A stretch of 64,000 nucleotides of DNA, taken from NCBI GenBank assembly GCA_002633025.1, contig NMRB01000879.1, positions 172,816 through 236,815 of the forward strand. The letters are read 5' to 3'. The first letter of the stretch is position 1, and the number at the start of each line of letters is the position of its first letter. A program made the position numbers and the translations under genes. Source of the stretch: Notospermus geniculatus. Its lineage: Eukaryota; Nemertea; Pilidiophora; Heteronemertea; Lineidae. This document shows positions 10,873-22,012 of this stretch, in pieces. Below the pieces are notes generated by a model. That model was not told the origin of the DNA. It worked only from the letters and a program-made list of their open reading frames with translations, and did not search any database.

Positions 10873-11986
10873 GTAAGTAATTCACTACGGAATTGGCGAT
10901 GCAAATGATATACCAGCACTCCTCACGATGCTGCAAATGTCGACAGATCTCGTGTGCATTATGTTCAACAATTACGCATGGAACAGACTGAGGTTAAACC
11001 AATCTTTTATTTTCAGTTGGATCATAACATGCAATTACAGTTGCAACAGCTTGCCTACATAACCTAGCTATAAGACGAAATGATGCTCTTCCGGAACCAG
11101 ACCGGTGTAACGTTTTTCCGTGAGGCCCGTGAGCCAGTGTGACAATACAATAGATTGACGGTATAAGNTAAGATTATTGACAAAGTATTTTTGGATACAG
11201 AACCTCAGGATTTCAATATTTTTAGTGATATTCTCATTACTTTCTGAACGAACCTAAGCTCACCAACTTATCCATTTCATTCTCAAAATTATAATATCGC
11301 CCTTTAATATAAATGCAATCATATAAACATACCAAAGAGGCCTTATACATCAAAGGAAAACAGAAGACATGGCAGAAAAGACACTGACAAATTTATCGCC
11401 TGGTAAAATACGTCACCTCCTAGGATGGAACAATATTGTCCTGTGGAGGCTGAGGCGGCTGACCTCCAAAGATTATGGTTTATGGATTGTTTGTCTTCCT
11501 GCTTAGGTACATGTACATGTAGGCCTAATTTAGTTTGACAACTGACATGTGTCACTGCACACTCGCTGATTTCGCCTGTTAGCAAAGTAATACACTCATG
11601 CTGGGCTAAGTGAAATGATATCTCCCTAGGTCAATACGTACATTTCGTTATTTCGTTGTCATTTCGTTATTTCGTTAAGTATCATAAGCCGTTCATTATG
11701 CAACATTTCTCTCGGTTTCTACAGTTTCAGATTGTAAAGTTCAACTTGAAAATTTTTAAATTCTGGAGATTGACTTTTTGCTTATTATCATTTCTCTCGG
11801 TAAAGTAGAAAACTTGTAGCGACAACTAGTGAGCTAGATGAACGTCAAAATTTACAGATCAATACATATTTTCTTCGTTTTCTATTTGTAGTAATCAACT
11901 ATCGCTTCGTAAGCCTTCCGTTTCCAAATGGCAGCATGTTTCTAAATTCCAAGCACTTCCATCTTAATATCATGTTCCGCTTTCAG

Positions 11987-12273
11987 GTAGGACAATGCTT
12001 CCGTTGTCTTCTGCACTGCAACACTTGCCTGCTGAGGTGGAGTGGTCCCTATTTTCTGCTGACGCGGCGCAATCCCTGGTTTCGGCTGATGCGGCGCACT
12101 CCCTGGTGGCTGATGATGTGGCGCACTCCTTGGTGACTGCTAACGTGACGGAGTCCCTGGTGTCTGCTAACGCGGCGCAGTGCGTGGTATCTGCTGACGT
12201 GGAGAAGTTCCTGCTGTCTGCCCACGCGGAGTGGTCCCCGGAGCCTGATGATGATGAACAGTTCCTTGTGCAG
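11987..12273 (+). CDS. Candidate exon made of 27-bp repeats
   Basis: An acceptor-like tract (CATGTTCCGCTTTCAG) ends at 11986 and a CAG|GTGTAA donor-like site follows 12273. The 94-residue frame starting at 11995 is built from 9-residue repeats such as SLVSADAAH, SLVADDVAH, SLVTANVTE and SLVSANAAQ, with an acidic end (PDDDEQF). It lies inside the Harbinger element on the transposase strand, so it might be an alternative exon of that gene. It could equally be a noncoding minisatellite that happens to stay open, since a 27-bp unit preserves frame. Confidence 0.3.
12036..12262. repeat. 27-bp minisatellite
   Basis: Seven to eight imperfect units of the type CTCCCTGGTGTCTGCTGACG follow one another at a 27-bp period. 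Diverged units reappear at about 12430-12540. Confidence 0.75.
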
Positions 12274-12738
12274 GTGTAAAGGGAAAGAATGTCCCCAGGA
12301 AAAACTGTCCCAGGAACAAAAGATCGTATTGTTACATTCTAATCTCTGGGGATTGGTTTTCTATAGTCATGCCGCTTATTCCGTCATTCAACAATAGAAG
12401 TGGGCACTTTTTACAGGGGGACACTCTGTACCGTTACACCGGCAGACGTGGGGCTGTCACTGGTGTGTGGTGACGTGGAGCAACTGGAAACCGCTGATGT
12501 GGAACGGATTAGGGCGTGTGCTGATGACCAAATGCTGAGGATGACCACTCGGTTTTGCTTCGATTGATTAAGCTTTGACTCAGACTGAAAGTGAAATGGC
12601 ATAATGAATGCTGCTAAATATCACCTGAAATCATCGTACCCCAGTTAGTAACAATTTCAGTAGTATGAACAAAGTACATGGAAATTGTTTAATTTAACGT
12701 ATGGGTAACTTGTCTCTGACCCCTGCAATGACCATGAA

Positions 12739-12921
12739 TTAGGTTGATTGTTGAAAGTAGTCCGTCATATCTTTGTCATCATCTTGTTCGGCATCATCAT
12801 CATCATATTGTTCGGTATCATCATCATCATCATAATCTTCATTGTCTTCATCGGAGGGGTAGTATTCACTGTAAGAGACACGATTAAAAAGTGACTGATT
12901 TTCATTAAAACTCCGGTACAT
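12739..12921 (-). CDS. Possible acidic exon, Asp-rich
   Basis: A 60-residue minus-strand frame has DEDNEDYDDDDD and ends DMTDYFQQST. It lies downstream of the Myb/SANT-like fragment on the same strand, inside the Harbinger element, and might be a terminal exon of that gene. The acidic run comes from ATC/ATCATC repeats, so it may be simple sequence only. Confidence 0.25.
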   Translation of the reverse strand: MYRSFNENQSLFNRVSYSEYYPSDEDNEDYDDDDDTEQYDDDDAEQDDDKDMTDYFQQST

Positions 12922-13128
12922 TGAAGAAATCCTTCATTTTGCACGACATCACCTTTAGATGACCGACATTAGCAGCTGTTCTGTCCTTGAAAATATGAAA
13001 ACCACGCTTCATATGTAATAGTTACCTTTCTTTCACACCAGTCGTAGTCGGCTGATATCCATCTTCATTATATTGGTAGCTCGACGTATCGATTGGAAAT
13101 CCAGTGTCCACTTTGAGTAGCATCATCA

Positions 13129-13898
13129 TCATTGATAGTCGTTCCAAATTTGCTCCAAATCCTTGGCAATGACCGTTAAAATGGCGTTAGTTTCATCGTT
13201 CACTTCGTCGACTTCGGCTGCCCCAACGCCAGTTTTTGTCCTATCAATCTGCTTCTCCCTGGCCGTGTTCGGAAAGCTTCCCCGAGGAAATTTCTTCCCC
13301 GAGCTTCGGGGAATGTGAGCATGCCCAGTGAAGGCGAATTTCCGAACGATATTTGCGCTTCCTCGGGGAAAGGTACTACTGTGGGTTGCAAGCGTGAAAA
13401 ATTCCACGTTTAGCCAATCAGCATGTCGGCTTGGAAAGAAAACGAAATGCATGCCGGGAGTTTCCCCAAGTGAGCGACTCGGCGAGTCGCTCACTTCGGC
13501 CAGGCTCGAGGAAGCCTTGGCAGCCTGCCAAGTACCTTTCCGAACGCTCTCCCGCTTCCCCGAGCCTCCTCGGGTAAGCTTTCCGAACACGGTATTCGTA
13601 TTCCTTCTTTGCCTTCCCCTTCATTCGTCTCCATAATTCACGCAGATATTTATCCTTTGCCTTCGGTCTCTCCGGAAAGTTTGCGGCCATTGTTTTGGCT
13701 ATGTCTGCCCAAGCCTTCCGTTCGAAGTTGTATCATTTTTTTTGTCCTCCAGTGCATCTTCACTGCCTCAATAAGGCCGATACGCTGTTCATACGTAAAA
13801 TTGTACAATCTCTTTCCCGTCGGCTTCTTCTGAGTTTTACTCGCCGTGGTAGCTTCATCTACTGGCACTCTAGCCCATATTGACCACGCGATGACCAC
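13129..13898 (-). pseudogene. Harbinger Myb/SANT-like DNA-binding protein, broken
   Basis: Minus-strand frames spell a Myb/SANT-like domain: KRLYNFTYEQRIGLIEAVKM in one frame, then FERKAWADIAKTMA and FPERPKAKDKYLRELWRRMKG in another. The shift coincides with an A8 run (plus-strand T run near 13734-13741). A 330-bp MITE (13263-13592) then interrupts the gene. The end ILTVIAKDLEQIWNDYQ lies beyond it. Harbinger elements pair such a protein with the transposase for nuclear import and TIR binding. This copy is inactive. Confidence 0.75.
13263..13592. mobile_element. 330-bp MITE inside the Myb-like gene
   Basis: The ends are CCGTGTTCGGAAAGCTTCC and its inverted match at 13568-13592. Internal arms rich in CCCCGAGG are also complementary. 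The target duplication is unclear. The flanking coding sequence is in the same direction on both sides. Confidence 0.75.
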
Positions 13899-14156
13899 AG
13901 GGCCAGTTTCATACCAACTGGCAGCGATTTATGTAATTTCCACCAACGTTGTGCTGATAACAATGGAGCAGCATGAGTTGATCGAGAACTTACACGCGTA
14001 CAGCTAAATGAGCGATAATGGAGACATGTGAATACAGTGTAGTCGCTTAAACGGCCGTTTTTCTGTCCCAGTACAAGTCTGTTTTAGATACCGTTTAGAA
14101 GATAAACGCTCTCTAATTGTACGCACGTTAAAATAGCTTTATGAATTCGGCCCGAA

Positions 14157-14737
14157 GTGTTGGAAGTTCGATGTGATCCCCGCACGACAGTTATTTCGCT
14201 CGGGCATCAAATTTTTGGACATATAATTTTTGAGTTTTTCATCGTGTCAAAACCGTTTAATATTCAGTGCTGAAACTTTTACAGTAGATGGATAATATCT
14301 GCATGTCTAATATATCAAGGGCCAAGCCTCTATAGTGTTGAAATTGAAAAAGCCTTTGGGGGGGGGGGTCATTTTTGGGGACCACCCGATATATTATCGT
14401 AGTAACAATTGTTGAGTTTGTTCAAATTTACGACGTACTGTTGAGATATCCTCCAGTGAGGAAGGGGGAGCGACGAGGACACGTGGAGAATTTGGCGAGT
14501 GTTTTGCGAAGCAGAGGGCCCTTATTGCTCGCCAACGGCTTGCCTAATTTGCCACGTTTTTATGACACAGCCGCACGCCTTCATATTATCGACTTCTGCT
14601 GGAAATTGGAAGAAAAAAAGCATCCCCGTTTTCGGAACTTGAGGATACCCAAATATGCCCACATTCCTGTCTTCCTTTAAGAAGCCATGCATTAGCTAGA
14701 ACCATCAATAACGCTAGTTACGAATCAGTTCGAACAT
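14157..14737. other. No gene recognised
   Basis: A poly-G run at about 14360 and a 101-residue frame (14375-14680) without recognisable domain. Nothing is supported. Confidence 0.45.
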
Positions 14738-15280
14738 TTTTGTGCCCGAAGCCACCCCTAGCAGCGGCGGATCCAGAATAATGGGAAAGAGGGGGCACAG
14801 CCAGCGCACATCGTAGAAAACCTCGGTCAAATTTTACCATCTTTTAAAAATTTCGAAATTTCCCAATCAATTTTAAAGATTTGCCACAAAATAGAGGGGG
14901 CTCGGGCCGGGTGTGCCCCTCCCCTTGGATCCGCGCCTGGCTAGGCTAAAAGGCTTCGGCGCTGACGCCAATGTAGGAGTCCATTTTCCAGTAAAATTTC
15001 ATTTTCACCCAATCTAAGAAAATGGCGATGATTTTGAGCTTTTCTTCCAGATCTGCAACACTTACAAACATTCTCATCAAGAAACTTCCTCGGTGTTGCC
15101 ATTCCGCGTGATTCGGCATTTTCGATTACATTTAGCACCCACGTGGCCACCGGTACTCCATTCTAAAAATAACCCGTGATGTCATAATGATCTATAAATA
15201 GATCCGCGACGAGTTTTTGTCGCAAAGATGGCAGCCAGAGCCGAAGCCTTATATCTCTAGCGGTGGCTTCGGGGACCAAA
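14738..15280. mobile_element. Nested MITEs (GAAGCCACC outer, AAGGCTTCGG and CAGCGGCGG inner)
   Basis: The outer pair is TGTGCCCGAAGCCACCCCTA (14741-14760) and its inverted match at 15257-15280. Inside, CAGCGGCGGATCCA (14762) pairs with TGGATCCGCGCCTG (ends 14939), a hAT-type end. AAGGCTTCGGC (near 14950) pairs with GCCGAAGCCTT (near 15240-15250). Target duplications are degraded. Confidence 0.55.
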
Positions 15281-15284
15281 ATGT

Positions 15285-16093
15285 CAGTTCGAAGTGATTT
15301 TTCCAATGACATTTCACATCAAATCATAGCACATCACATCACATCACATCATCATATATTCACCGGTTTCACTCGGTTTCAGCGGAGGAAAATCCAACTT
15401 ACTGAGGGTATCAGCTGTGTTGAGACATGGATTGTGTTCATTGGTTTCAAATCAACAAGCCACGAATACGATCATCAGATCAGATTCATCGTTAGAAATA
15501 AGTTGGGGGTGGGTGGGGGGGGGGGNNNNNNNNNNNNNGGGGATAGAGATGGTGCGAAAATATTTAACTTGTCAAAAAAGACAGGGATAAATGAAGGGGC
15601 CTCGCGCAGGGCAATGACGTCGAAGTCCTTCGTGGGCTTGTGCTTAATTTATTTGGAAGCATGACTGTGTCGGTAGGCATGGGTAACATGATTTTTTTTT
15701 CACACAGGAGCTCGAACCGCCAGCATAGGAACACAGGCATCATACGATTCAACTGAACTACGAGATAGGCGGCACCAGCGTACAACACTCTAATGCATTA
15801 TAGTACAACTGCGTTCAGTACTGACGTTTGTACGTGTTACCGTAGTGTATTACAAGGCATTTGGGTAGTACTGGCGCACAAGCAGTAGTGAAAAATGAAT
15901 TATATGATTTTTAGCTTGAATTGAGTGATAAATTCCATTTAACACTTTTACTTCCATAACACTCTTTATTCTCTTAAATGTGAAAGTATGTAAAATGGCG
16001 AATTTCAATTGAAGTTTAAATTCAAGTAAATGTTTCTGTTTTTTTAATTGCCACTAGCATTCGGAGGGTATGACTCATCATTGATTTAAAAAT
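15285..16093. other. No gene; ACATC repeat and small gap
   Basis: (ACATC)n lies at about 15327-15350. A G-run abuts a 13-base gap at 15526-15538. The rest shows no supported coding region. Confidence 0.5.
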
Positions 16094-16390
16094 GTGGTGA
16101 TAATAACATGCCGTGACATCTGGAACAAAAGGATGAAAATGGGCGGCATTGCTGCCGTGTACTTTCATATGATCGTGTCGGACTGGGGTATAATGGTGCC
16201 GGAGATACCACAGCAACAGGTCCGTTCCTACCTTACCTGTGCTGCCACTTGCTTCCAGTCGAAGTGTACGACGTTTGACGCTTTAGAAGATCAGATGCAT
16301 TTCGTTTGTCAGATGAGTAAAAAACGAGGGACATGTATGGAGAAATCAGAAGCTTTTGGATCCCCTGGGACCAGGATGTACCAGAAGAAG
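16094..16390 (+). CDS. Possible host exon with PAN/apple-like cysteine pattern
   Basis: The frame ends at a donor-like site, CAGAAGAAG|GTAATT, after 16390. The segment RSYLTCAATCFQSKCTTFDA followed by FVCQMS and TCMEK has the C-x3-C-x4-C ... C spacing of PAN/apple domains, which bind protein or carbohydrate in secreted proteins. An alternative acceptor (CCACAGCAACAG) lies at 16219, so the true 5' boundary may be 16220. No other exon of the same gene is visible here. It is one of very few non-transposon coding candidates in the window. Confidence 0.4.
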
Positions 16391-16757
16391 GTAATTTTCT
16401 CTCTTCTGTATAGAGCCGCGCACTTATCTGGAAACAAATTTCAGGGAAATTTGACCACCCCAGCACATTTTATTCCACCGATGCTATTCAATTGAGTGAT
16501 TATGGTTCCCGATCACTAAGACATACCGGCTGCCGTAGAATTACATTTACAATCAGGTCGCAATTGCCGCGTCATTATAATATGCAAAAAAGGGGTGAAG
16601 TTCAGCCCACTTATCCAGATCAGGGGTCTCAGTCATGTCAGTTGTGCAGATGAAGCCAAAATTTAGGCGCAATTTCTAAGGTATGCATGCATATTTCTTT
16701 ACAGAAAAGGGATTTTCTTGATGCTGTGTGGCTGAAATAAAATTATGCTCGTGTTTT

Positions 16758-16860
16758 TAGCCCGTTTGGACCATAGTCCAAAAGGGCTTATGCTGAGCTT
16801 AGCGTCTTTGTCGTGCGTGCGTGCGTGCGTAAATTCTTCCCTTATCAGATGGATAGCGCC
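16758..16860. repeat. Hairpin-headed repeat terminus (AGCCCGTTTGG family)
   Basis: AGCCCGTTTGGACCATAGTCCAAAAGGGCT forms a terminal hairpin and is followed by GCTTATGC and (GTGC)n. This is the same layout as the elements starting at 19450 and 32472, although the hairpin sequence differs. A fragment matching the 32472 type (ATGGTTCCCGATCA) is at 16501-16516. Confidence 0.5.
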
Positions 16861-16984
16861 TTTGTTGGATCATTTTCATATTGATATGGGTATGTATGAC
16901 TGACTATAAAATCTACGTCAGACTCGATTTTGGGTGCGATGCGAGTCCTACTTTAGCCAGTAGGGGAATTTTGTGGGGTGTCTG

Positions 16985-17165
16985 TAAAACGAAGACCTAA
17001 GACCCAAGACGTATAAAACGCAGACCCTACTATAAAACGAAGACCCTGATGACTATAAAACACAGACTCTACTATGAAACGAAGACCCTGGTGACTATAA
17101 AATGCAGACCCCACTATAAAACGAAGACCCTGGTAGCTATAAAACGCAGACCCTACTATAAAATG
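16985..17165. repeat. TATAAAACG(A/C)AGACC tandem array, left
   Basis: About eight units alternate TATAAAACGAAGACC and TATAAAACGCAGACC at roughly 20-bp spacing. The array is inverted relative to 19215-19449. A related tract with ACAAAACTAAGACCC lies at 17641-17760. Confidence 0.75.
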
Positions 17166-17339
17166 CGTAATGACAGTTTACTTACAGTTTACAGGTCTTC
17201 AATTAGCCCCAGCACTCAACAATGGGGGTTTGCTTCTATTCAACTATTACTTTCCACACCTCCTGTGGAAAGGGCTTCTTTATTTCAGATTTACTTGTAA
17301 TGTTGGGATTCAGCTCATTACACTTCTGGGGGTATTCGA

Positions 17340-18504
17340 AAAACCTGGACGATGGACGATGGATGATGGACGATGGACGGCTCCTTTCAGCATCATCGAT
17401 CTCCATCGCCTGGATGATAATTGTCTCATTTCCGACATACCTCCCAGCATCAACATGAATCAACATGAACTGCACAGGCCTACGAAAAACACGATCAATC
17501 ACGCATTACACAGCGTTCAGAACTACCTCTTGTCTTGTCTACACATGTACTGGCGGGAAAACCACCGATACCTACAGCTCCTAAGTCATTGAGAATTTAC
17601 TATGGGTGCCTTTTGAAAAGTTGTAGGGATTGGTCTTATCTCCCCAGGGTGTGTACAAAACGAAGACCTAAGACCTACAAAATTAAGACCCCCACAGTAC
17701 AAAACTAAGACCCTGTTATAAAAGTAAGACCCCCACAGTACAAAACTAAGACCCAGGCGGCACCACTGCAAATGACCTTGACCTTTAACCCCGGAAGTGA
17801 CCTTGACCTGAAATGGAGGCAATAGAGGGCGTCATCAACTCAATAGGGGGCGTATCTCGCTTATCTTAGTTCCTAATTCCTCCGCTAGGGGTGCAAAGTC
17901 GCGGATGATCAATCGGGAGTACTCGGCAATGTTCGGAATTACTCGGGAATCTTCGGCAATCTTCGGTTTTTCTCGAATATCTCCGTTGTTTATTAACATA
18001 TTCCAATGAAACCAAGACGACCTTGACCTCTCACCTTCCTCGCTGACCACTCGGACACAAAAAGACCCTGCAGGAAGGAGCTAACAAGGGTCAGGCATGA
18101 CAGATCCTTGTTAGCTCCTTCCCGCATGGGTTTTTTGTGTCCCGAGTAGTCAGCGCCTATTCCCGAATAGTCGGTATACGTAGCATTAATTTTCCAGCCC
18201 TTCCCAGCAATTATCCCACTGTACGCATGTTTGCCGGAAATGTCCCAAGTCGTCAAACTTGCCATGCAAAGAGAAAACTCGTGAAAATGACGAAATGCAC
18301 CCAGAATGATATTTTCTAAATCTTGCACGATATACTTTGATCTGGTGCAATTTTTCATTTAAATTCTTGCGGCGTATTTTTTACGTCTTTGAGGTATGTC
18401 GGAAATGCCACAATTATCATCCAGGTGGTGGAGATCGATGATGCTGAAAGGAGCCGTCCATCGTCCATCGTCCACCGTCCATTGTCCAGGTTTTTCGAAT
18501 ACCC
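17340..18504. mobile_element. Mutator-like nonautonomous element, 9-bp TSD CACTTCTGG
   Basis: TIRs of about 118 bp begin GGGTATTCGAAAAACCTGGA and are nearly perfect inverted copies (17340-17446 and 18391-18504). CACTTCTGG is duplicated at 17331-17339 and 18505-18513. The paralogous Penelope repeat at 31790 reads through this site without the insertion. No transposase is present. The interior holds AAGACC repeats and an ACTCGG-rich tract. Confidence 0.9.
18042..18154. repeat. Long hairpin, ~48-bp arms
   Basis: GCTGACCACTCGGACACAAA ... GGAGCTAACAAGG pairs with CCTTGTTAGCTCC ... GTAGTCAGC around a 16-base loop. Confidence 0.8.
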
Positions 18505-19214
18505 CACTTCTGGTGGCTCGACTTGAAAATGCCTTTGTTGGGGTCGTACATTTGCTAAGATTCTGGAAATTGACTTCCTGTTTATCAACACCGCGACCGA
18601 AGAACAGTGCTTCAGTATGGAGTGCAAACTCCATCAAGCTATGATGGATCACTGGTGTAACATCTATAGGTGTTCCCTGAGAGAAATGTGTTGGTGACAT
18701 GCCGTTTTTGAATTGATACCGGTACTGAAATTGGTGGGTTGACATGTCCCAACCCCAATATAACAATACGTAGGCCTAAACACGTTGGCACGACATGCGA
18801 TACTGTCTTCAAAACAGAGGACACGAATAGAATGTTCTTGCCCACCATAGCACCAAATATCAATCACCAATCAAACTTAAGGCCCAACTTGGCCACCCTA
18901 TATTGTATTGAAGATTTGTGATGAACACTGCCGTGGTGCCTATATTTTTTCTATGTACGTTTTAAGCCAAGAGCAGTATCAATTCCATATAAAAACCATG
19001 CACCCTGACAGAGTGAACTTGGCTTGTCTCCAGGTGGTCACTGCTGTTGATTTCAACTTATTTGACAAAATACAAGTATGTACTCTTTTAAAATGAGTTG
19101 TAAATTAACGTTTTTTTTTTTAAATTGCATCAAAACATTTCAGGGTTATTGGTCGATGAATGTCGCTTTGAAGATGTGGGCATTGGAATGAAATGAAAAT
19201 ATACATTCGTAGAA

Positions 19215-19449
19215 AATGTGGTAAAATAACTTTATAGTGGGGTCTGTGTTTTATAGTCACCAGGGTCTTCGTTTTACAGTAGGGTCTTCGTTTCATAGCT
19301 ACCAGCGTCTTCGTTTTATAGTAGGGTCTGCGTTTTATAGCTACATGTACCAGGGTCTTCATTTTATAGTAGGGTCTGCATTTTATAGCTATCAGGGTCT
19401 TCGTTTTATAGTAGGGTCTGCGTTGTATAGGTCTTAGGTCTTCGTTTTT
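19215..19449. repeat. TATAAAACG array, right (inverted)
   Basis: About twelve units of GGGTCTTCGTTTTATAG or GGGTCTGCGTTTTATAG form the complement of the 16985-17165 array. Together the two arrays bracket 2.0 kb. Confidence 0.75.
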
Positions 19450-20640
19450 AGCTCACCTCTGTGAGGTGAGCTTCTCCCATGGTGTGTCGTCCGTCGTCCG
19501 GCGTCGTTAACAGGGGTGGCACGTTTCTAAACCGCTTGGGTTACAAACTTGAAATTTGGTGTACAGGTACCCTATGGTACCCTATCTCTGGACCGAAACT
19601 TAGCGCTGCTGCTTGTACACTCTGGCCTGTTGGGGGCGCTTTGTGAAAACCTTCTTTCGGCCATATCTTCTGAACGCTGTTAGCTAGAACCACGAAACTT
19701 TTATGGTGGGTTCCTCTGATGAGACTACATCACATAAATCCCGGGTTTTTGATTTGACCTACTTTTCAAGGTCACAGAGGTCAAAGTTCAAAATTCACTG
19801 TTTGGTGGCACATTTCATGGCTATTTGACATAGAGTGTTGTGATTTGGTGTGAAGATATATCTGGGCACCCTGCACAAGTGCACCAAATTTCAACCCGTT
19901 CGGACTTCAAATATGGCCGCCAGGAAGCCATCTTGAAAAATGGACTTTGACCCACATTTTATAAATAGAAGTAGGCAGGATGTTTTAACCTTGTCGAAAT
20001 ATGTATCCAGGTACCATATAAATATACAGTGGATTTCAGTCAGATTCGACGTCAAATATGGCCGCCAGGGAGCCATATTGAAAAATGGACTTCGACAAAC
20101 ACCTCATAAATAGTGGTAGCTAGGACGCTTTAACCATGCCTAAATATCTGTCTTGGTACCGTCTACTTATATGCCAAATTTCGGTTCGATTGGACTTCAA
20201 CATGGCTGCCAGGCAGCCATCTTGAAAAATTGACTTTGGCCATATATCATCAGTAGTAAATGTTACGACGTTTGAATGTTGTCTAAATATCTATGCAAGT
20301 ATCCTGTACATTCCTTCTTGCTAAAATTTCAGTCCTAAGGAACGTCACGTGTGGCCACCAGGTGGCCATCTTGAAAAATATAATTTTTGACATCTGTGAC
20401 CTAGACAGGAAGGCAGTTTGTTCACAAATACCACTTGTATTCATTGTATTCAGAAATTGTACTCCTTCTGGGTGCCATCACCTGCCATGAGTTTATGTCA
20501 TTGACTGATAATACTGATCAGATTATAAAAATACTTCTTGGTGTGTTCAGCTTTATCTTATCTGTACTGATCCTTCAACATTCACCATGAGAGTCACAGT
20601 TTCACACTTAACCACAGAGACTTATCACAGAGGTGAGCAC
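19450..20640. mobile_element. Hairpin-headed nonautonomous element (AGCTCACCTCTG)
   Basis: It starts AGCTCACCTCTGTGAGGTGA, a perfect hairpin, and ends CACAGAGGTGAGC. After the hairpin come GTCGTCCGTCGTCCGG-type sequence and a TTGGTGTACAGGT block. The centre (about 19895-20395) holds four tandem units of about 150 bp, each with ATGGCCGCCAGGNAGCCAT and TTGAAAAAT. This is a dispersed noncoding repeat style, and no transposase is seen. Confidence 0.65.
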
Positions 20641-21154
20641 AATGGCCCTGGCCATTTTGTTTTATAGACACGTTTTGTTTTATAGACAAACCTAGATGGG
20701 CTTTATTTGGGTAATGGTTTGAGCTATCGTGTTGAAACTTTCTATGTATGTATCTCTAGGTTGAAGTGACTCACAGCCGAAAGTTCGGTAAATCTGATTC
20801 TTGACTTTGCCACTAGGTACTCCCAACTCAGAACTGTGCTTGGTGTGTATCAATGCAACCATGAAAATTCTCCGAAATAATCAGGGGCCTTATTCATCAA
20901 GCCGTCGTAAGTATAGCCATTTACGAATGCGTAACAAATTCTTAAGTAATACGTACGCATTTTCGTACGTGGTATTCACGAAGATTTCGTAAGTTACGTG
21001 TAAGAGGGGTTGGTGAATAAGCCTACTTCGTAACTAAGGGCCCGTCACCTTAACCACGAATAGCCCACAATGAAGAATGCGTATAGCTGATATAACACCA
21101 TCGCGGACCTCAATCGGCCGACCAGTCGCGTCGGGCTCGAGTCCTATATCTCTA

Positions 21155-21329
21155 AAGGTGCCGATCCACGGGAGAGTTTTCTCGCGCAAGTTGGCTCTCA
21201 ATGGGCAACTCGACTGCGAGCAGTTGTTTGTGTCATTGGTCCCAGCGAAAGCTATGAGGAACAAATAATGCTGAATTGCCCATCGTGAGCCAACTTCTGC
21301 GAGAAAACTCTCCCGTGGATAGCCGCCTT
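21155..21329. mobile_element. AAGG-type MITE, 175 bp
   Basis: AAGGTGCCGATCCACGGGAG ... GTTTTCTCGCG pairs with the inverted right end CCCGTGGATAGCCGCCTT. It is the same family as 29378-29557 and the partial copy at 60931. Confidence 0.8.
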
Positions 21330-21816
21330 ACGAGACCGGTCCTATACAAGACAGCAATATAGCCCTTTCAAACTGCTGTTGATTCATTGCATAACTCCAC
21401 AAATCCTTGAGCGAGCTGACAAACTTCATGAGTTGACAAACTTCAAGAAGGTTGTGCTTTGATTGTTCGCAGAAAACACAGGCACACAGGCGATGAAGTA
21501 AAATGTGCGTTACCATAATAACGTAAATCAGCCCTATCGTAACCTCAATGTAGTATTTTACGTGATATTCATCAAGCACTCGTAAGTGTCAGAGAAGCAC
21601 TTAAGAGATTCTTAAAGTTACGTGTAGTCGGTTAGGTTTCGCAGCATCTTGCACTTGTCTCTGCTACCGTTCTTTTGTGTCCAAGGCATAGGTGGTCTTG
21701 TTGGTGGATCCCACTGTATAAGCAGAGATGCCCTCCTCTGCTGTGTTGCGTTATACTTTACCTTCCTTATGCAAACATCTCCATCGGTTTTTCCACCTCG
21801 AAAATGTGCATTCTAT

Positions 21817-22012
21817 AAGGCTACTGTTCCATAGACGTTCAGGTTTCACTTTTCTCGCGTCACACTTCACTTTTTCCTTTCGTTCCTCGGTGAAAGCATG
21901 CCACAGGACAGGTAAAGTGTGTCTCGTTGTGCCCTGAATCGAGGAACGAAGGGAAAACGTGAAGCGTGCCGCGTGAAAAGTGAAACGTTAACTTCTATGA
22001 AACAGGAGCCTT
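21817..22012. mobile_element. AAGG-type MITE, 196 bp (second family)
   Basis: AAGGCTACTGTTCCATAGAC pairs with the inverted GTTAACTTCTATGAAACAGG-AGCCTT. The arms span about 70 bp each. Confidence 0.75.

Larger units (their letters stand above)
9809..14153. mobile_element. PIF/Harbinger DNA transposon, near full length, TSD GAA
   Basis: The left end GGCCCGAATTCATAAAGC (continuing TATTTTAA) is matched at the right end by its inverted complement, and GAA is duplicated at 9806-9808 and 14154-14156. PIF/Harbinger elements make 3-bp duplications and carry two genes, a DDE transposase and a Myb/SANT-like protein. Both are here, on opposite strands and both damaged. A 27-bp minisatellite (12036-12262) and a 330-bp MITE (13263-13592) lie inside. 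Confidence 0.88.
17180..18640. repeat. Penelope terminal-repeat fragment split by an insertion
   Basis: 17205-17339 (CAGCACTCAACAATGGGG ... CACTTCTGG) matches in reverse the Penelope-type terminal repeat at 31790-31935. The match resumes after the inserted element at 18514 (TGGCTCGACTTGAAAATGCC). Confidence 0.6.
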
